The notes under the pieces: generated by a model | The model's input: only the letters and a program-made list of their open reading frames with translations | What the model was told of the DNA's origin: nothing | Databases searched by the model: none | Position numbers and translations under genes: made by a program | DNA from: Flavobacteriaceae bacterium | GTDB lineage: Bacteria > Bacteroidota > Bacteroidia > Flavobacteriales > Flavobacteriaceae | Assembly (NCBI GenBank): GCA_013214065.1 | Contig: JABSPK010000006.1 | Coordinates: 62,001 to 126,000 of the forward strand | Direction: 5' to 3' | Length of the DNA: 64,000 nucleotides | Shown: positions 7,894 through 15,294 of the stretch, one piece after another | Layout of the letters: each line of letters starts with the position of its first letter | How positions within the stretch are numbered: position 1 is the first letter of the stretch

Positions 7894-9237
7894 CTAGACC
7901 CCGGTATACGTTGCCGGGGTTATTTGTTTCAGTTCGGCTTTGATGGTTTCGGAGACGTCTAGACCGTCGATGAATTCAGCAATGGTTTCTTGGGTGATCT
8001 TGGTGTTCGTACGGGTCAGTCCTTTCAGGGCTTCATACGGATTCGGATAGCCTTCGCGTCGCAAGATGGTCTGTATGGCCTCTGCTACAACGGCCCAATT
8101 CGCTTCGAGATCGGCTTCGAATTTGGCGGCGTTCAAGACCAACTTGCCCAATCCTTTCAAACTGGCCAGAAAAGCGACCATCGTATGGGCGAACGGTACG
8201 CCTACATTGCGCAAAACGGTGCTGTCGGTCAAATCGCGTTGCAGCCGTGAAATCGGAAGCTTGGCCGAAAGATGTTCGAAGAGGGCATTGGCGATGCCCA
8301 AGTTACCTTCCGAATTTTCGAAATCGATCGGGTTCACTTTATGGGGCATGGCCGAAGAACCGACTTCCCCTTTTTTAATCTTTTGTTTGAAATAATCCAT
8401 CGAGATATAGGTCCAGATATCCCGGTCCAAATCGATAATGATCGTATTGATCCTTTTCAGGCAGTCGAACAGGGCCGCCATATGGTCGTAGTGCTCGATC
8501 TGTGTGGTCGGAAACGAATGGTGCAGCCCCAATTTTTCTTGTACGAAGGTTTTTCCGAAGACCTTCCAATCCACATCGGGGTAGGCCACTTTATGGGCGT
8601 TGTAATTTCCCGTAGCCCCACCGAATTTCGCAGCACTCGGTATATCGTTCAACAAATCGAATTGCTGCCTCAACCGTTCGACATAGACTTCGATTTCCTT
8701 GCCCAGTCGGGTGGGAGAGGCCGGTTGACCATGGGTTCGCGCCAACATCGGAATATCGGCCCATTCGGTAGCCAAGGCCTGCAATTGCCCGAACAATTCG
8801 AAATATAGGGGCACATAACAATCGTTCATGGCCGCTTTGATCGAAAGCGGTATGGCCGTATTGTTGATATCTTGCGAAGTCAAGCCGAAGTGGATGAATT
8901 CCTTGTATTCCTCCAAACCTAAGGTGTCAAACGCTTTTTTGATGAAGTATTCGACCGCTTTTACATCGTGGTTGGTCGTTCGCTCGATGGTCTTGATGGC
9001 TTCAGCATCCGAAGCATCGAAGTCCTCGTAAATCGCCCTCAAGGCTTCGAACTTGGTGGAATCAAAACCCTTCAATTGCGGTAAAGGCAGTTCACAAAGG
9101 GCGATGAAGTATTCGATCTCGACCAGTACGCGGTATTTGATCAGCGCCTCTTCTGAAAAATAGGCACCCAGTTTTTCGGTTTTATTGCGGTATCGCCCGT
9201 CAATGGGAGAGATGGCATTCAGTTGGTTCAACGACAT
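7894..9237 (-). CDS. purB: Adenylosuccinate lyase
   Basis: 447 residues from the ATG at 9237. A longer reading from 9261 would run into the promoter, so I prefer 9237 (MSLNQLNAISPIDGRY). The sequence aligns by eye with E. coli PurB throughout: DARIKTIERTTNHDVKAVEYF-like block, THGQPASPTRLGKE, GNYNAHKVAYPDVDW, and the fumarase/ASL signature SSAMPHKVNPIDFENSEGN. It performs the two fumarate-releasing steps of purine synthesis (SAICAR to AICAR and adenylosuccinate to AMP). A helical protein of unknown role lies just upstream on the same strand. Confidence 0.96.
   Translation of the reverse strand: MSLNQLNAISPIDGRYRNKTEKLGAYFSEEALIKYRVLVEIEYFIALCELPLPQLKGFDSTKFEALRAIYEDFDASDAEAIKTIERTTNHDVKAVEYFIKKAFDTLGLEEYKEFIHFGLTSQDINNTAIPLSIKAAMNDCYVPLYFELFGQLQALATEWADIPMLARTHGQPASPTRLGKEIEVYVERLRQQFDLLNDIPSAAKFGGATGNYNAHKVAYPDVDWKVFGKTFVQEKLGLHHSFPTTQIEHYDHMAALFDCLKRINTIIIDLDRDIWTYISMDYFKQKIKKGEVGSSAMPHKVNPIDFENSEGNLGIANALFEHLSAKLPISRLQRDLTDSTVLRNVGVPFAHTMVAFLASLKGLGKLVLNAAKFEADLEANWAVVAEAIQTILRREGYPNPYEALKGLTRTNTKITQETIAEFIDGLDVSETIKAELKQITPATYTGV
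7898..7930 (+). terminator. Terminator-like hairpin at the 3' end of mscS/purB
   Basis: Arms ACCCCGG and CCGGGGT enclose nine bases and are followed by the T-rich TATTTGTTT on the plus strand. It lies inside the last codons of the convergent purB gene. Confidence 0.5.
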
Positions 9238-9258
9238 ATCGCGGGTGTTGGAAAGCTG

Positions 9259-9266
9259 CAAAGATA
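9259..9266 (-). promoter_or_regulatory. -7 element for purB
   Basis: The minus strand reads TATCTTTG, an exact TAnnTTTG, 21 nt before the purB ATG at 9237. Its location supports that start over the in-frame one at 9261. Confidence 0.5.
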
Positions 9267-9282
9267 CTCAAACCACTCAAGT

Positions 9283-9855
9283 TTAACGCCCCCATGCATG
9301 CAGTTGGTCCAATGTTTTTTTGGCCCTATGCTTGTACCCTGCCGTACCTTGGGCAATGGTCGCTTCCAGAACCGGGCGAAGTTCTGCATGGATCCAATCG
9401 AAGGCTTGACCCAAATGCAACAAGCTTGTCATGGCAAACACCTTGGCGGCGACCTTATGTGTGCCGATCAACCAATCGAAACACGTAGACGCCATGACCT
9501 CAAGATGGGTCTCGTTCATATGTTTTCGAACGTTTTCATCCTTCTTTTTGAAATAGGCCAAGACCAAGAGTTCACAACAATGGGCCATCGGGCGTATGCA
9601 GGATTCGGAAACCAGTGAAGGGATTATCTCTGTGAAGCGATCCAGGTGCGGTAATAGCGGATGCAGCCCTTTACGAACCGCATTATCGAACACCCAGCTG
9701 GCGTTGAAGGTGCCTTCTTGGTCTTCTAGGGCGATGAACTCCAACAATGGGCCGATGAGCTCAGGATGCGCCAAAACCACCTTGACCAAACGATCACGCC
9801 GCGCCATGGTCAGGCGGCCTGAATTTAATTCCCGTTGCAAAGTGGCTTTGGTCAT
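9283..9855 (-). CDS. Uncharacterised alpha-helical (HEAT-like) protein next to purB
   Basis: 190 residues with no signal peptide or membrane segment. It is almost wholly helical by composition, with repeated amphipathic units such as LVKVVLAHPELIGPLLEFI, GLHPLLPHLDRFTEIIPSLV and RPVLEATIAQGTAGYKHRAKKTLDQLHAW. This resembles HEAT/ARM-like stacking, but no known catalytic motif is visible. In flavobacterial genomes proteins at this position are sometimes labelled adenylosuccinate lyase by neighbour transfer, which the sequence does not support. It is probably cytoplasmic, and its function is not known. Confidence 0.7.
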   Translation of the reverse strand: MTKATLQRELNSGRLTMARRDRLVKVVLAHPELIGPLLEFIALEDQEGTFNASWVFDNAVRKGLHPLLPHLDRFTEIIPSLVSESCIRPMAHCCELLVLAYFKKKDENVRKHMNETHLEVMASTCFDWLIGTHKVAAKVFAMTSLLHLGQAFDWIHAELRPVLEATIAQGTAGYKHRAKKTLDQLHAWGR

Positions 9856-9888
9856 AAATGCCGTATTTTAGACGAAACGATCCGCCCA

Positions 9889-10356
9889 ATGAAAATAGCA
9901 AAAAAAATAGGCCTGGCCCTTTTAGTGGTCTTGGTCATCTTACAATTCTTCAAACCTGAAAAAAACCAGACCGAAGCCACCGACTACGTTGCTGCCTTCG
10001 AGACCGATACCCAACCGAATGCCGAAGTAAAGCAATTGTTGAAAACCGCTTGTTACGATTGCCACAGTGCCCATACGGAGTATCCTTGGTACAACCAATT
10101 CGCCCCTGTGGCCTTTTGGCTCGACCACCATGTTGAGGAAGGTAAAGAGCATTTGGACTTTTCATCTTGGGCGAGCTATTCCATCAAGAAGAGAGATCAT
10201 AAGCTGGATGAGCTTATCGAAGAGGTTGAAGAAGGGGAAATGCCCTTGAACGAATATACCTGGACCCATGCTGATGCACGTTTGAGCGATACTCAGATCC
10301 AAAGCCTGATCGCTTGGGCGAAGGAAGCTAGGGCGCGTTATGACATAGCCGAGTAA
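9889..10356 (+). CDS. Membrane-anchored haem-binding domain protein
   Basis: 155 residues from the ATG at 9889. An N-terminal membrane anchor (about 6-22, IGLALLVVLVILQFF) precedes a periplasmic domain with one c-type haem attachment motif CYDCHS (about 61-66). Further conserved-looking features are YPWYNQFAPVAFWLDHHVEEGKEHL and a C-terminal MPLNEYTWTHADARLSD. This layout matches the small Haem_bd family. It probably carries one covalent haem on the outer face of the inner membrane and takes part in electron transfer or redox sensing. The partner is not evident nearby. Its 3' end overlaps the convergent sirtuin gene. Confidence 0.85.
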   Translation: MKIAKKIGLALLVVLVILQFFKPEKNQTEATDYVAAFETDTQPNAEVKQLLKTACYDCHSAHTEYPWYNQFAPVAFWLDHHVEEGKEHLDFSSWASYSIKKRDHKLDELIEEVEEGEMPLNEYTWTHADARLSDTQIQSLIAWAKEARARYDIAE

Positions 10357-11026
10357 CCAAATCTGGCACCCCTTTGGTCGCCGGTTCGGCGATGACACGC
10401 AACTGGTCGAAAGCATGAGCGTCAACACTCGGTTTTGGATCGATAAAATACATTGGGATTCCGGCAGGGGCATAGTTTGCCAAACTGGCGGCAGGGTAAA
10501 CCTGCATCGAGGTACCGATAATAATCAGGATATCGGCCGTTTGGGTAATGGAAATGGCCTGTTCCAATAAAGGCACCATTTCACCGAACCATACGATATG
10601 CGGCCGCAACTGATGCCCGTTGGGGTCAAGGTCGCCCAAATGAAGGTCTTTTTCCCAATCAAGAACATACGATTCATCCACCGTACTCCGCACTTTCAAT
10701 AGTTCCCCATGGAGATGGAGCACCTTGCTGCTTCCGGCCTGCTCGTGTAGATTATCGACATTCTGGGTGATGATCTCAACCTCGAAATGGGTTTCCAGAT
10801 ACTTTAAGGCCAGATGACCGGCATTGGGGGAGACCTGCAGTAATTGCCGACGCCTTTGATTATAGAACTCCAATACCAAATCGGGGTCGTTCGCGAAACC
10901 TTGGGGTGATGCGACCTCCATGACGTCATGCCCTTCCCAAAGTCCGTTCGCGTCCCTAAAGGTCTTGAGCCCGCTTTCGGCACTCATGCCGGCCCCGGTC
11001 AATACGACGATGCGTTGTTTTGCCAT
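10328..11026 (-). CDS. cobB: Sir2-family NAD-dependent protein deacylase
   Basis: 232 residues from the ATG at 11026. Sirtuin motifs are in order: GAGMSAESGLKTFRD (NAD binding), ITQNVDNLHEQAGS with the catalytic His inside LHLHGEL, and a C-terminal IIIGTSMQVYPAA with the nicotinamide ribose pocket. The zinc cysteines of class III enzymes are missing between the HGEL and LRPHIVWFGE blocks. This is seen in some bacterial class III sirtuins, as is the tyrosine/arginine pair for succinyl removal. It should remove acyl groups from lysines using NAD. The last 29 nt overlap the convergent haem-protein gene. Confidence 0.9.
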   Translation of the reverse strand: MAKQRIVVLTGAGMSAESGLKTFRDANGLWEGHDVMEVASPQGFANDPDLVLEFYNQRRRQLLQVSPNAGHLALKYLETHFEVEIITQNVDNLHEQAGSSKVLHLHGELLKVRSTVDESYVLDWEKDLHLGDLDPNGHQLRPHIVWFGEMVPLLEQAISITQTADILIIIGTSMQVYPAASLANYAPAGIPMYFIDPKPSVDAHAFDQLRVIAEPATKGVPDLVTRLCHNAP

Positions 11027-11031
11027 AGTTC

Positions 11032-11039
11032 CAAAAATA
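11032..11039 (-). promoter_or_regulatory. -7 element directly before the sirtuin start
   Basis: The minus strand reads TATTTTTG, an exact TAnnTTTG, with five bases between it and the ATG at 11026. The expected transcription start is at or next to the start codon. Confidence 0.45.
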
Positions 11040-11069
11040 AGCTTTTCGATTTTTGTTATCTTGTTTGTT

Positions 11070-11723
11070 ATGGATACCGATCTTTTGGCGTATTTGGAGG
11101 CTGATTTTCTCACCGAAGCGCGCCGACAGCGCTTTATTGAGGTGCTGTCGCGACGCACGAAGCTATTGACCGTGGCCATTGAGGATGTCTTTCAATTGCA
11201 CAACACCAGTGCGATTATCCGGAGCTGTGACGCCTTTGGTATCCAAGAAGTACATGTAGTCGAAGATCGTTTCGAAGATCGCTTGGACAAGAACATTGCG
11301 ATGGGGTCTGAGCAATGGGTCGATGTCACCCGATATGCTGATTCCGCCAGCTGTTTGGATGCCTTGAAACGGAAAGGGTATCGCATTGTGGCCACGGTAC
11401 CCTACAATGGTTCGGTCTCCATGGATGCCTTTCAGATCGATGCCCCGACCGCCTTGTTCTTCGGTACGGAAAAGGAAGGCCTGAGTGCGGCTGTTTTAGA
11501 AAGGGCCGATACGTTTTTGACCATACCTATGGTGGGTTTTCCCGAAAGCCTGAACGTTTCCGTTTCAGCAGCGATCCTTATTCAAAGGCTCAGTAGCCAA
11601 CTGCGTGACTCGAACCTGCCCTGGCAGCTACATCCCGAAGAAATCCTCGAAAAACGACTGGAATGGACTAAAAAGTCGATCAAGAATGTGGAAGGGATTA
11701 TCGAACGTTACCATTCAAAATAG
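11070..11723 (+). CDS. trmH: TrmH-type tRNA 2'-O-ribose methyltransferase (SpoU family)
   Basis: 217 residues from the ATG at 11070. The SPOUT knot motifs are visible: HNTSAIIRSCDAFGIQEVHVVED (motif 1), LFFGTEKEGLS (motif 2) and IPMVGFPESLNVSVSAAI (motif 3). The C-terminal tail EEILEKRLEWTKKSI is also typical of TrmH. The expected reaction is SAM-dependent 2'-O-methylation of G18 in tRNA. It is divergent from the sirtuin gene with only 43 nt between the two starts. Confidence 0.92.
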   Translation: MDTDLLAYLEADFLTEARRQRFIEVLSRRTKLLTVAIEDVFQLHNTSAIIRSCDAFGIQEVHVVEDRFEDRLDKNIAMGSEQWVDVTRYADSASCLDALKRKGYRIVATVPYNGSVSMDAFQIDAPTALFFGTEKEGLSAAVLERADTFLTIPMVGFPESLNVSVSAAILIQRLSSQLRDSNLPWQLHPEEILEKRLEWTKKSIKNVEGIIERYHSK

Positions 11724-11765
11724 GCTTTTTTGTACATTTAAGGGTAACCACTAAATCAAACGAAC

Positions 11766-12293
11766 ATGATTACCGCACTCTATATTGTCGGCGCGATCGT
11801 ACTTTTGGTCCTTTTTTTGGCCCTGATCGCCCCCAAGACCTATGATGTTTCACGATCCATCACCATCAATCGACCCAAACAACAGGTTTTTGATGTTTTG
11901 AAATCCTTAAAGCGGCAAGATGAGTGGTCGCCCTGGGCCAAAAAAGACCCCAACATGCACAAAGAATTTCGGGGAACCGATGGAGAGGTAGGTTCGGTCA
12001 GCTATTGGAACGGGAACAAGGAAGTTGGCGAAGGCGAACAAGAAATCACCAAGATCATGGATGGTGAACGGATAGAAGGGGAGCTCCGTTTCTTGAAACC
12101 TTGGAAATCGGAATCGGATTGCTATTTCATTACTGAAGCTCCTGAAGAGGGACAGACCAAGGTGACTTGGGGCTTCTCGGGCAAAAACAAGTTTCCGTTC
12201 AGCATCATGATGCTTTTTATGAGTATGGATAAAATGGTGGGAAAGGACTTTGAAGAGGGATTGGATTCCTTGAAGGCCCTAATGGAAAACTAA
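11766..12293 (+). CDS. Membrane-anchored SRPBCC (polyketide cyclase-like) protein
   Basis: 175 residues. An N-terminal hydrophobic helix (about 3-22) anchors a START/SRPBCC fold domain. That domain opens with YDVSRSITINRPKQQVFDVLKSLKRQDEWSPWAKKDPN and contains GEGEQEITKIMDGERIEGELRF and TKVTWGFSGKN, all typical of the polyketide cyclase/dehydrase-like superfamily. The ligand cannot be inferred. It is followed after 13 nt by a VOC-fold protein, so the two probably share a transcript. Confidence 0.82.
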   Translation: MITALYIVGAIVLLVLFLALIAPKTYDVSRSITINRPKQQVFDVLKSLKRQDEWSPWAKKDPNMHKEFRGTDGEVGSVSYWNGNKEVGEGEQEITKIMDGERIEGELRFLKPWKSESDCYFITEAPEEGQTKVTWGFSGKNKFPFSIMMLFMSMDKMVGKDFEEGLDSLKALMEN

Positions 12294-12306
12294 ATCAAGT
12301 TGAGGT

Positions 12307-12687
12307 ATGGAAATGAATAGCGTAAGCTGGTTTGAAATTCCGGTAACGGACATGCAACGGGCCAAAAAGTTCTATGAAACGGTTTTGGATATTGAGATCG
12401 CGGTGCACGATTTCAATGGTACCTTGATGGGATGGTTCCCATTTGCCCAAGGCAAACCAGGAGCTTCAGGTTCTTTGATCCAACATCCTGAATGGTATAA
12501 ACCCAGCAGTTCGGATGGGGTGCTGATCTACCTTTCGAGTTCGGATGTACAGCAAGAACTGGATCGTGTCGAAGCGGCCGGCGGCCAAGTACTAAAACCC
12601 AAGACCATGATCAGTGAATCGGTCGGCTACATGGGGGTTTTCTTGGATTCCGAAGGCAATCGAATGGCTTTACATTCGCATCAATGA
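12307..12687 (+). CDS. VOC (glyoxalase/bleomycin-resistance fold) family protein
   Basis: 126 residues covering one full VOC domain. The N-terminal half (SVSWFEIPVTDMQRAKKFYETVLDI) and the C-terminal half (YMGVFLDSEGNRMALHSHQ) are the paired beta-alpha-beta units. The metal-ligand positions are only partly conserved, so it may not be a true glyoxalase. The substrate is unknown. It lies in a two-gene unit with the SRPBCC protein and converges on the amylase gene. Confidence 0.85.
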   Translation: MEMNSVSWFEIPVTDMQRAKKFYETVLDIEIAVHDFNGTLMGWFPFAQGKPGASGSLIQHPEWYKPSSSDGVLIYLSSSDVQQELDRVEAAGGQVLKPKTMISESVGYMGVFLDSEGNRMALHSHQ

Positions 12688-12688
12688 C

Positions 12689-14374
12689 CTACTCTAAAAG
12701 TTCCAAAAGGGCAATATCGTAATCGTTCTCTAGGGTCACTTTTCCGTTTTTGACCACCACTTGGGTATCCGAATAGGTATCGTACAGGGTCGTGCCGTCA
12801 CCGAAGAAGCCTTTGACCCAAAGTGATTTTTTACCTTTTGGCAGGTCGAGTCCCACAACGACTTTGTCTTTGTAATCACCGTTGACATACGTACGTGAAA
12901 ACACATAGGGCTTGCTGGCCAGGCGTTTGTGTTTGCCCGCACCAACCGCGGGGTGGTTGGCCCTAAAACGGCCCAATTTCTGCCAGTGCGCGTGAATGTC
13001 CTGCACGGCAGGGACAGAATCAAGGTCTTCCCAATTCATAAACGAACGGAGTGTAGCGTCACCTTCGGTACCTTCGATGATCAAGGGTCTTGAGGTCTCG
13101 TCGCCATAATATACCTGTGATGCTCCAGGGGTCAACAACAACACGTTCGCCGCCCGATAGGGCTTGGCGCGTTCCTTGTCATACGGACTCCCATCATCAT
13201 GCGAAGTGAGGTAGTTCAAGACACTTTTGCCTTTCAATTTGGTGTTCAGTAGCCCGTTGTATTTTTTGAAGATCTCTTCATAGGGTTTGTCCCCATCGGT
13301 CTTCAACTCGAAATTGATCAAGCTGGTGAAGCCGTTATCGTAATAGTCGACCTCTTTGTCACCGAAATCATAAAGGCGACCGGTTGAGATGCCATAGTTG
13401 TAAACCTCACCGACCATATAAAAGGGGAGTTCGTCCAACACCCGGTCCGGATTCTTTTTCTTCCAGGTTAGAAAGGCGTATTCGGCTTCTTTCCGCAATT
13501 CGCCCCAAGCATTTTCATTGACGTGCTTCACGGTATCGAACCGAAAGCCGTCAACCCCGAAATCATTGATGTAGTCGGTCAACCATTTGATGATGTAAAA
13601 GCGTGGCGCCCTAGGGTAGCCGGTGCGCTCGAAAAACAACTGCAGTTCGTCCAATTCTTGGCTCAATCGGCCTTCGTCTTTCCATTTGGCCAAAAGGGCA
13701 TCAGGCAATTCTACAGGCTCATCCGATTCGGTGAGGATATCGGGAAGGTTTTTGACCAAGGTACATGCCGTGGTGTTCTTATAGGTCGTAAACTCACAGG
13801 CCGGTTCGGTACGTACCCAATCTTCAGGCCAGACCGGGTCTATATCGGTGACGGGTCCTGTGTGGTTGAGTACCACATCAAGCAAGACCCGAATGCCTTT
13901 GGCGTGGGCGGCTTTGACCAGGTTTTCCAATTCTTTTTTAGTGCCGAAGTTCGGATCGATGGCCGTCCAATCCTTGGCCCAATAACCATGGTAGCCATAC
14001 GTATTGCCCGTGCCTTCATTGGTGGCACCGTGGATCTGTTCCACAATAGGGGTAAACCAAATGGCATTGATCCCAAGGTTTGTAAAGTAATCTTCCTCAA
14101 TTTTTTTGGTGATACCCAAGATGTCACCGCCTTCGAATCCGCGTAAGACCGCGGTCGAGTCGGTGCGCTCGAAATTAACGTCGTTTTCCGTTTTTCCGTT
14201 ATTGAACCGATCGGTCAATAAAAAGTACACGTTGGCACCTTCCCAAACGAAAGGCGCTGTAGGTATGGGCGATACGTCTTCTTGTACTACGGTTTCTTTG
14301 GGGGTATCCTTCTTGACTTTGTTACATCCGAACAGGAATGACACTATCGACATAGCGATAAGTAGTTTTTTCAT
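12689..14374 (-). CDS. GH13 alpha-amylase family lipoprotein
   Basis: 561 residues with a lipoprotein signal (FLFGCN, Cys17). The four GH13 regions are present: DVVLNH (I), GFRFDTVKHV with the nucleophile Asp (II), MVGEVYNYG with the acid/base Glu (III) and YLTSHDDG with the transition-state Asp (IV). A C-terminal beta domain ends in DYDIALLELLE. It should hydrolyse alpha-1,4-glucans at the envelope. SusD/SusC partners, which define a starch-utilisation locus, are absent on both sides, so its role is more likely periplasmic maltodextrin or glycogen trimming. Exact bond specificity is not readable. Confidence 0.9.
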   Translation of the reverse strand: MKKLLIAMSIVSFLFGCNKVKKDTPKETVVQEDVSPIPTAPFVWEGANVYFLLTDRFNNGKTENDVNFERTDSTAVLRGFEGGDILGITKKIEEDYFTNLGINAIWFTPIVEQIHGATNEGTGNTYGYHGYWAKDWTAIDPNFGTKKELENLVKAAHAKGIRVLLDVVLNHTGPVTDIDPVWPEDWVRTEPACEFTTYKNTTACTLVKNLPDILTESDEPVELPDALLAKWKDEGRLSQELDELQLFFERTGYPRAPRFYIIKWLTDYINDFGVDGFRFDTVKHVNENAWGELRKEAEYAFLTWKKKNPDRVLDELPFYMVGEVYNYGISTGRLYDFGDKEVDYYDNGFTSLINFELKTDGDKPYEEIFKKYNGLLNTKLKGKSVLNYLTSHDDGSPYDKERAKPYRAANVLLLTPGASQVYYGDETSRPLIIEGTEGDATLRSFMNWEDLDSVPAVQDIHAHWQKLGRFRANHPAVGAGKHKRLASKPYVFSRTYVNGDYKDKVVVGLDLPKGKKSLWVKGFFGDGTTLYDTYSDTQVVVKNGKVTLENDYDIALLELLE

Positions 14375-14450
14375 TATTGAGGAATTTGCCTAAAACTATA
14401 AAATGCTTCCCGAAATCTAAAATTTATTTGGACTGGTAGGAGGTAAAAGA

Positions 14451-15221
14451 CTAGCCTCGGTTCAAGACCTTGTACTCCTCGTAGCAACTGCTAATGGCAT
14501 CGAGTATCTGCAGGTCGTTGGCATTTTGGATAAAGGACTTGGAATAGCTGCAGTTGTTCAGGATATCCTCGATATCGACTTTCTCGATCTGGAGCAATTG
14601 CGTTAGGGTTTCACGATCGAACTTGGAAGCCAATAGGTTGCGGATTTCATCATCCTCCTTCATTTGACGGAGCTTGCGCATTTGCTTGGGTTTTTTACCG
14701 AACAGATTGCGCAACAAATCGGCCGGATTAAGTATCGCACCGAGCACTTTGGTTACGGCACTGGGATTTTTGTTTCCTGCTTCATAACTTTTGTTCAGAC
14801 CAGAGATGCTGTATTGATAGGCATTATTGACCGGAAGGTTCTTCACATCGATTTCAAGATAGCCCGTCAGTTGATAGGGGCGAACGATAACCTCTTCCAA
14901 AGCATAGGCCAATTCGGTCATGGCGATCTTTGTATCCTCGAATTTGAACATGTCGTTCGTCACCCGTACTTTTTGTGATTTAAAACCTAAAAACGTCAAG
15001 TACAAGGTATCATTGACCGAAGCGTTGATGGTGAACTTACCATTGGGGTCGGTAATTGCACCGATGACCTTGTTCAAGTTGATGATGTGCACGCTTTCCA
15101 ACGGAAATTCGGTCTGCGCATTTACCACGGTCGCCGTGAGTTCTTGTGAGGGTAGTTTGGCCTCTTGCGCTTTGGCAAGAACGAAAACCAAGAAAAAGGC
15201 AAGGGGTAAAAGTTTCTTCAT
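14451..15221 (-). CDS. Secreted carboxypeptidase-regulatory-like domain protein
   Basis: 256 residues with a signal peptide (MKKLLPLAFFLVFVLAKAQ). Residues about 28-110 form a CarbopepD_reg-like beta-sandwich: VVNAQTEFPLESVHIINLNKVIGAITDPNGKFTI and LYLTFLGFKSQKVRV. In Bacteroidetes this domain often precedes TonB receptors, but here no plug or barrel follows. The remaining part is helical and charged (LLRNLFGKKPKQMRKLRQMKEDDEIRNLL). It is probably a periplasmic or outer-membrane-associated stand-alone protein with unknown function. Confidence 0.78.
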   Translation of the reverse strand: MKKLLPLAFFLVFVLAKAQEAKLPSQELTATVVNAQTEFPLESVHIINLNKVIGAITDPNGKFTINASVNDTLYLTFLGFKSQKVRVTNDMFKFEDTKIAMTELAYALEEVIVRPYQLTGYLEIDVKNLPVNNAYQYSISGLNKSYEAGNKNPSAVTKVLGAILNPADLLRNLFGKKPKQMRKLRQMKEDDEIRNLLASKFDRETLTQLLQIEKVDIEDILNNCSYSKSFIQNANDLQILDAISSCYEEYKVLNRG

Positions 15222-15294
15222 GCAGCAATTTGAACACTAAGGTACAAAACAAACAAAATCTGCCGGTTTGCGCAGCTTTTTAAGACGCAATTAA

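Noticed and set aside
10328-11179. N-terminally extended sirtuin starting at 11179
   Set aside because: The extra 51 residues overlap the divergent trmH coding region and the sirtuin motif begins right after the ATG at 11026.
13523-14146. 207-codon plus-strand frame opposite the GH13 gene
   Set aside because: No motif or promoter, and the opposite strand carries all four GH13 regions.
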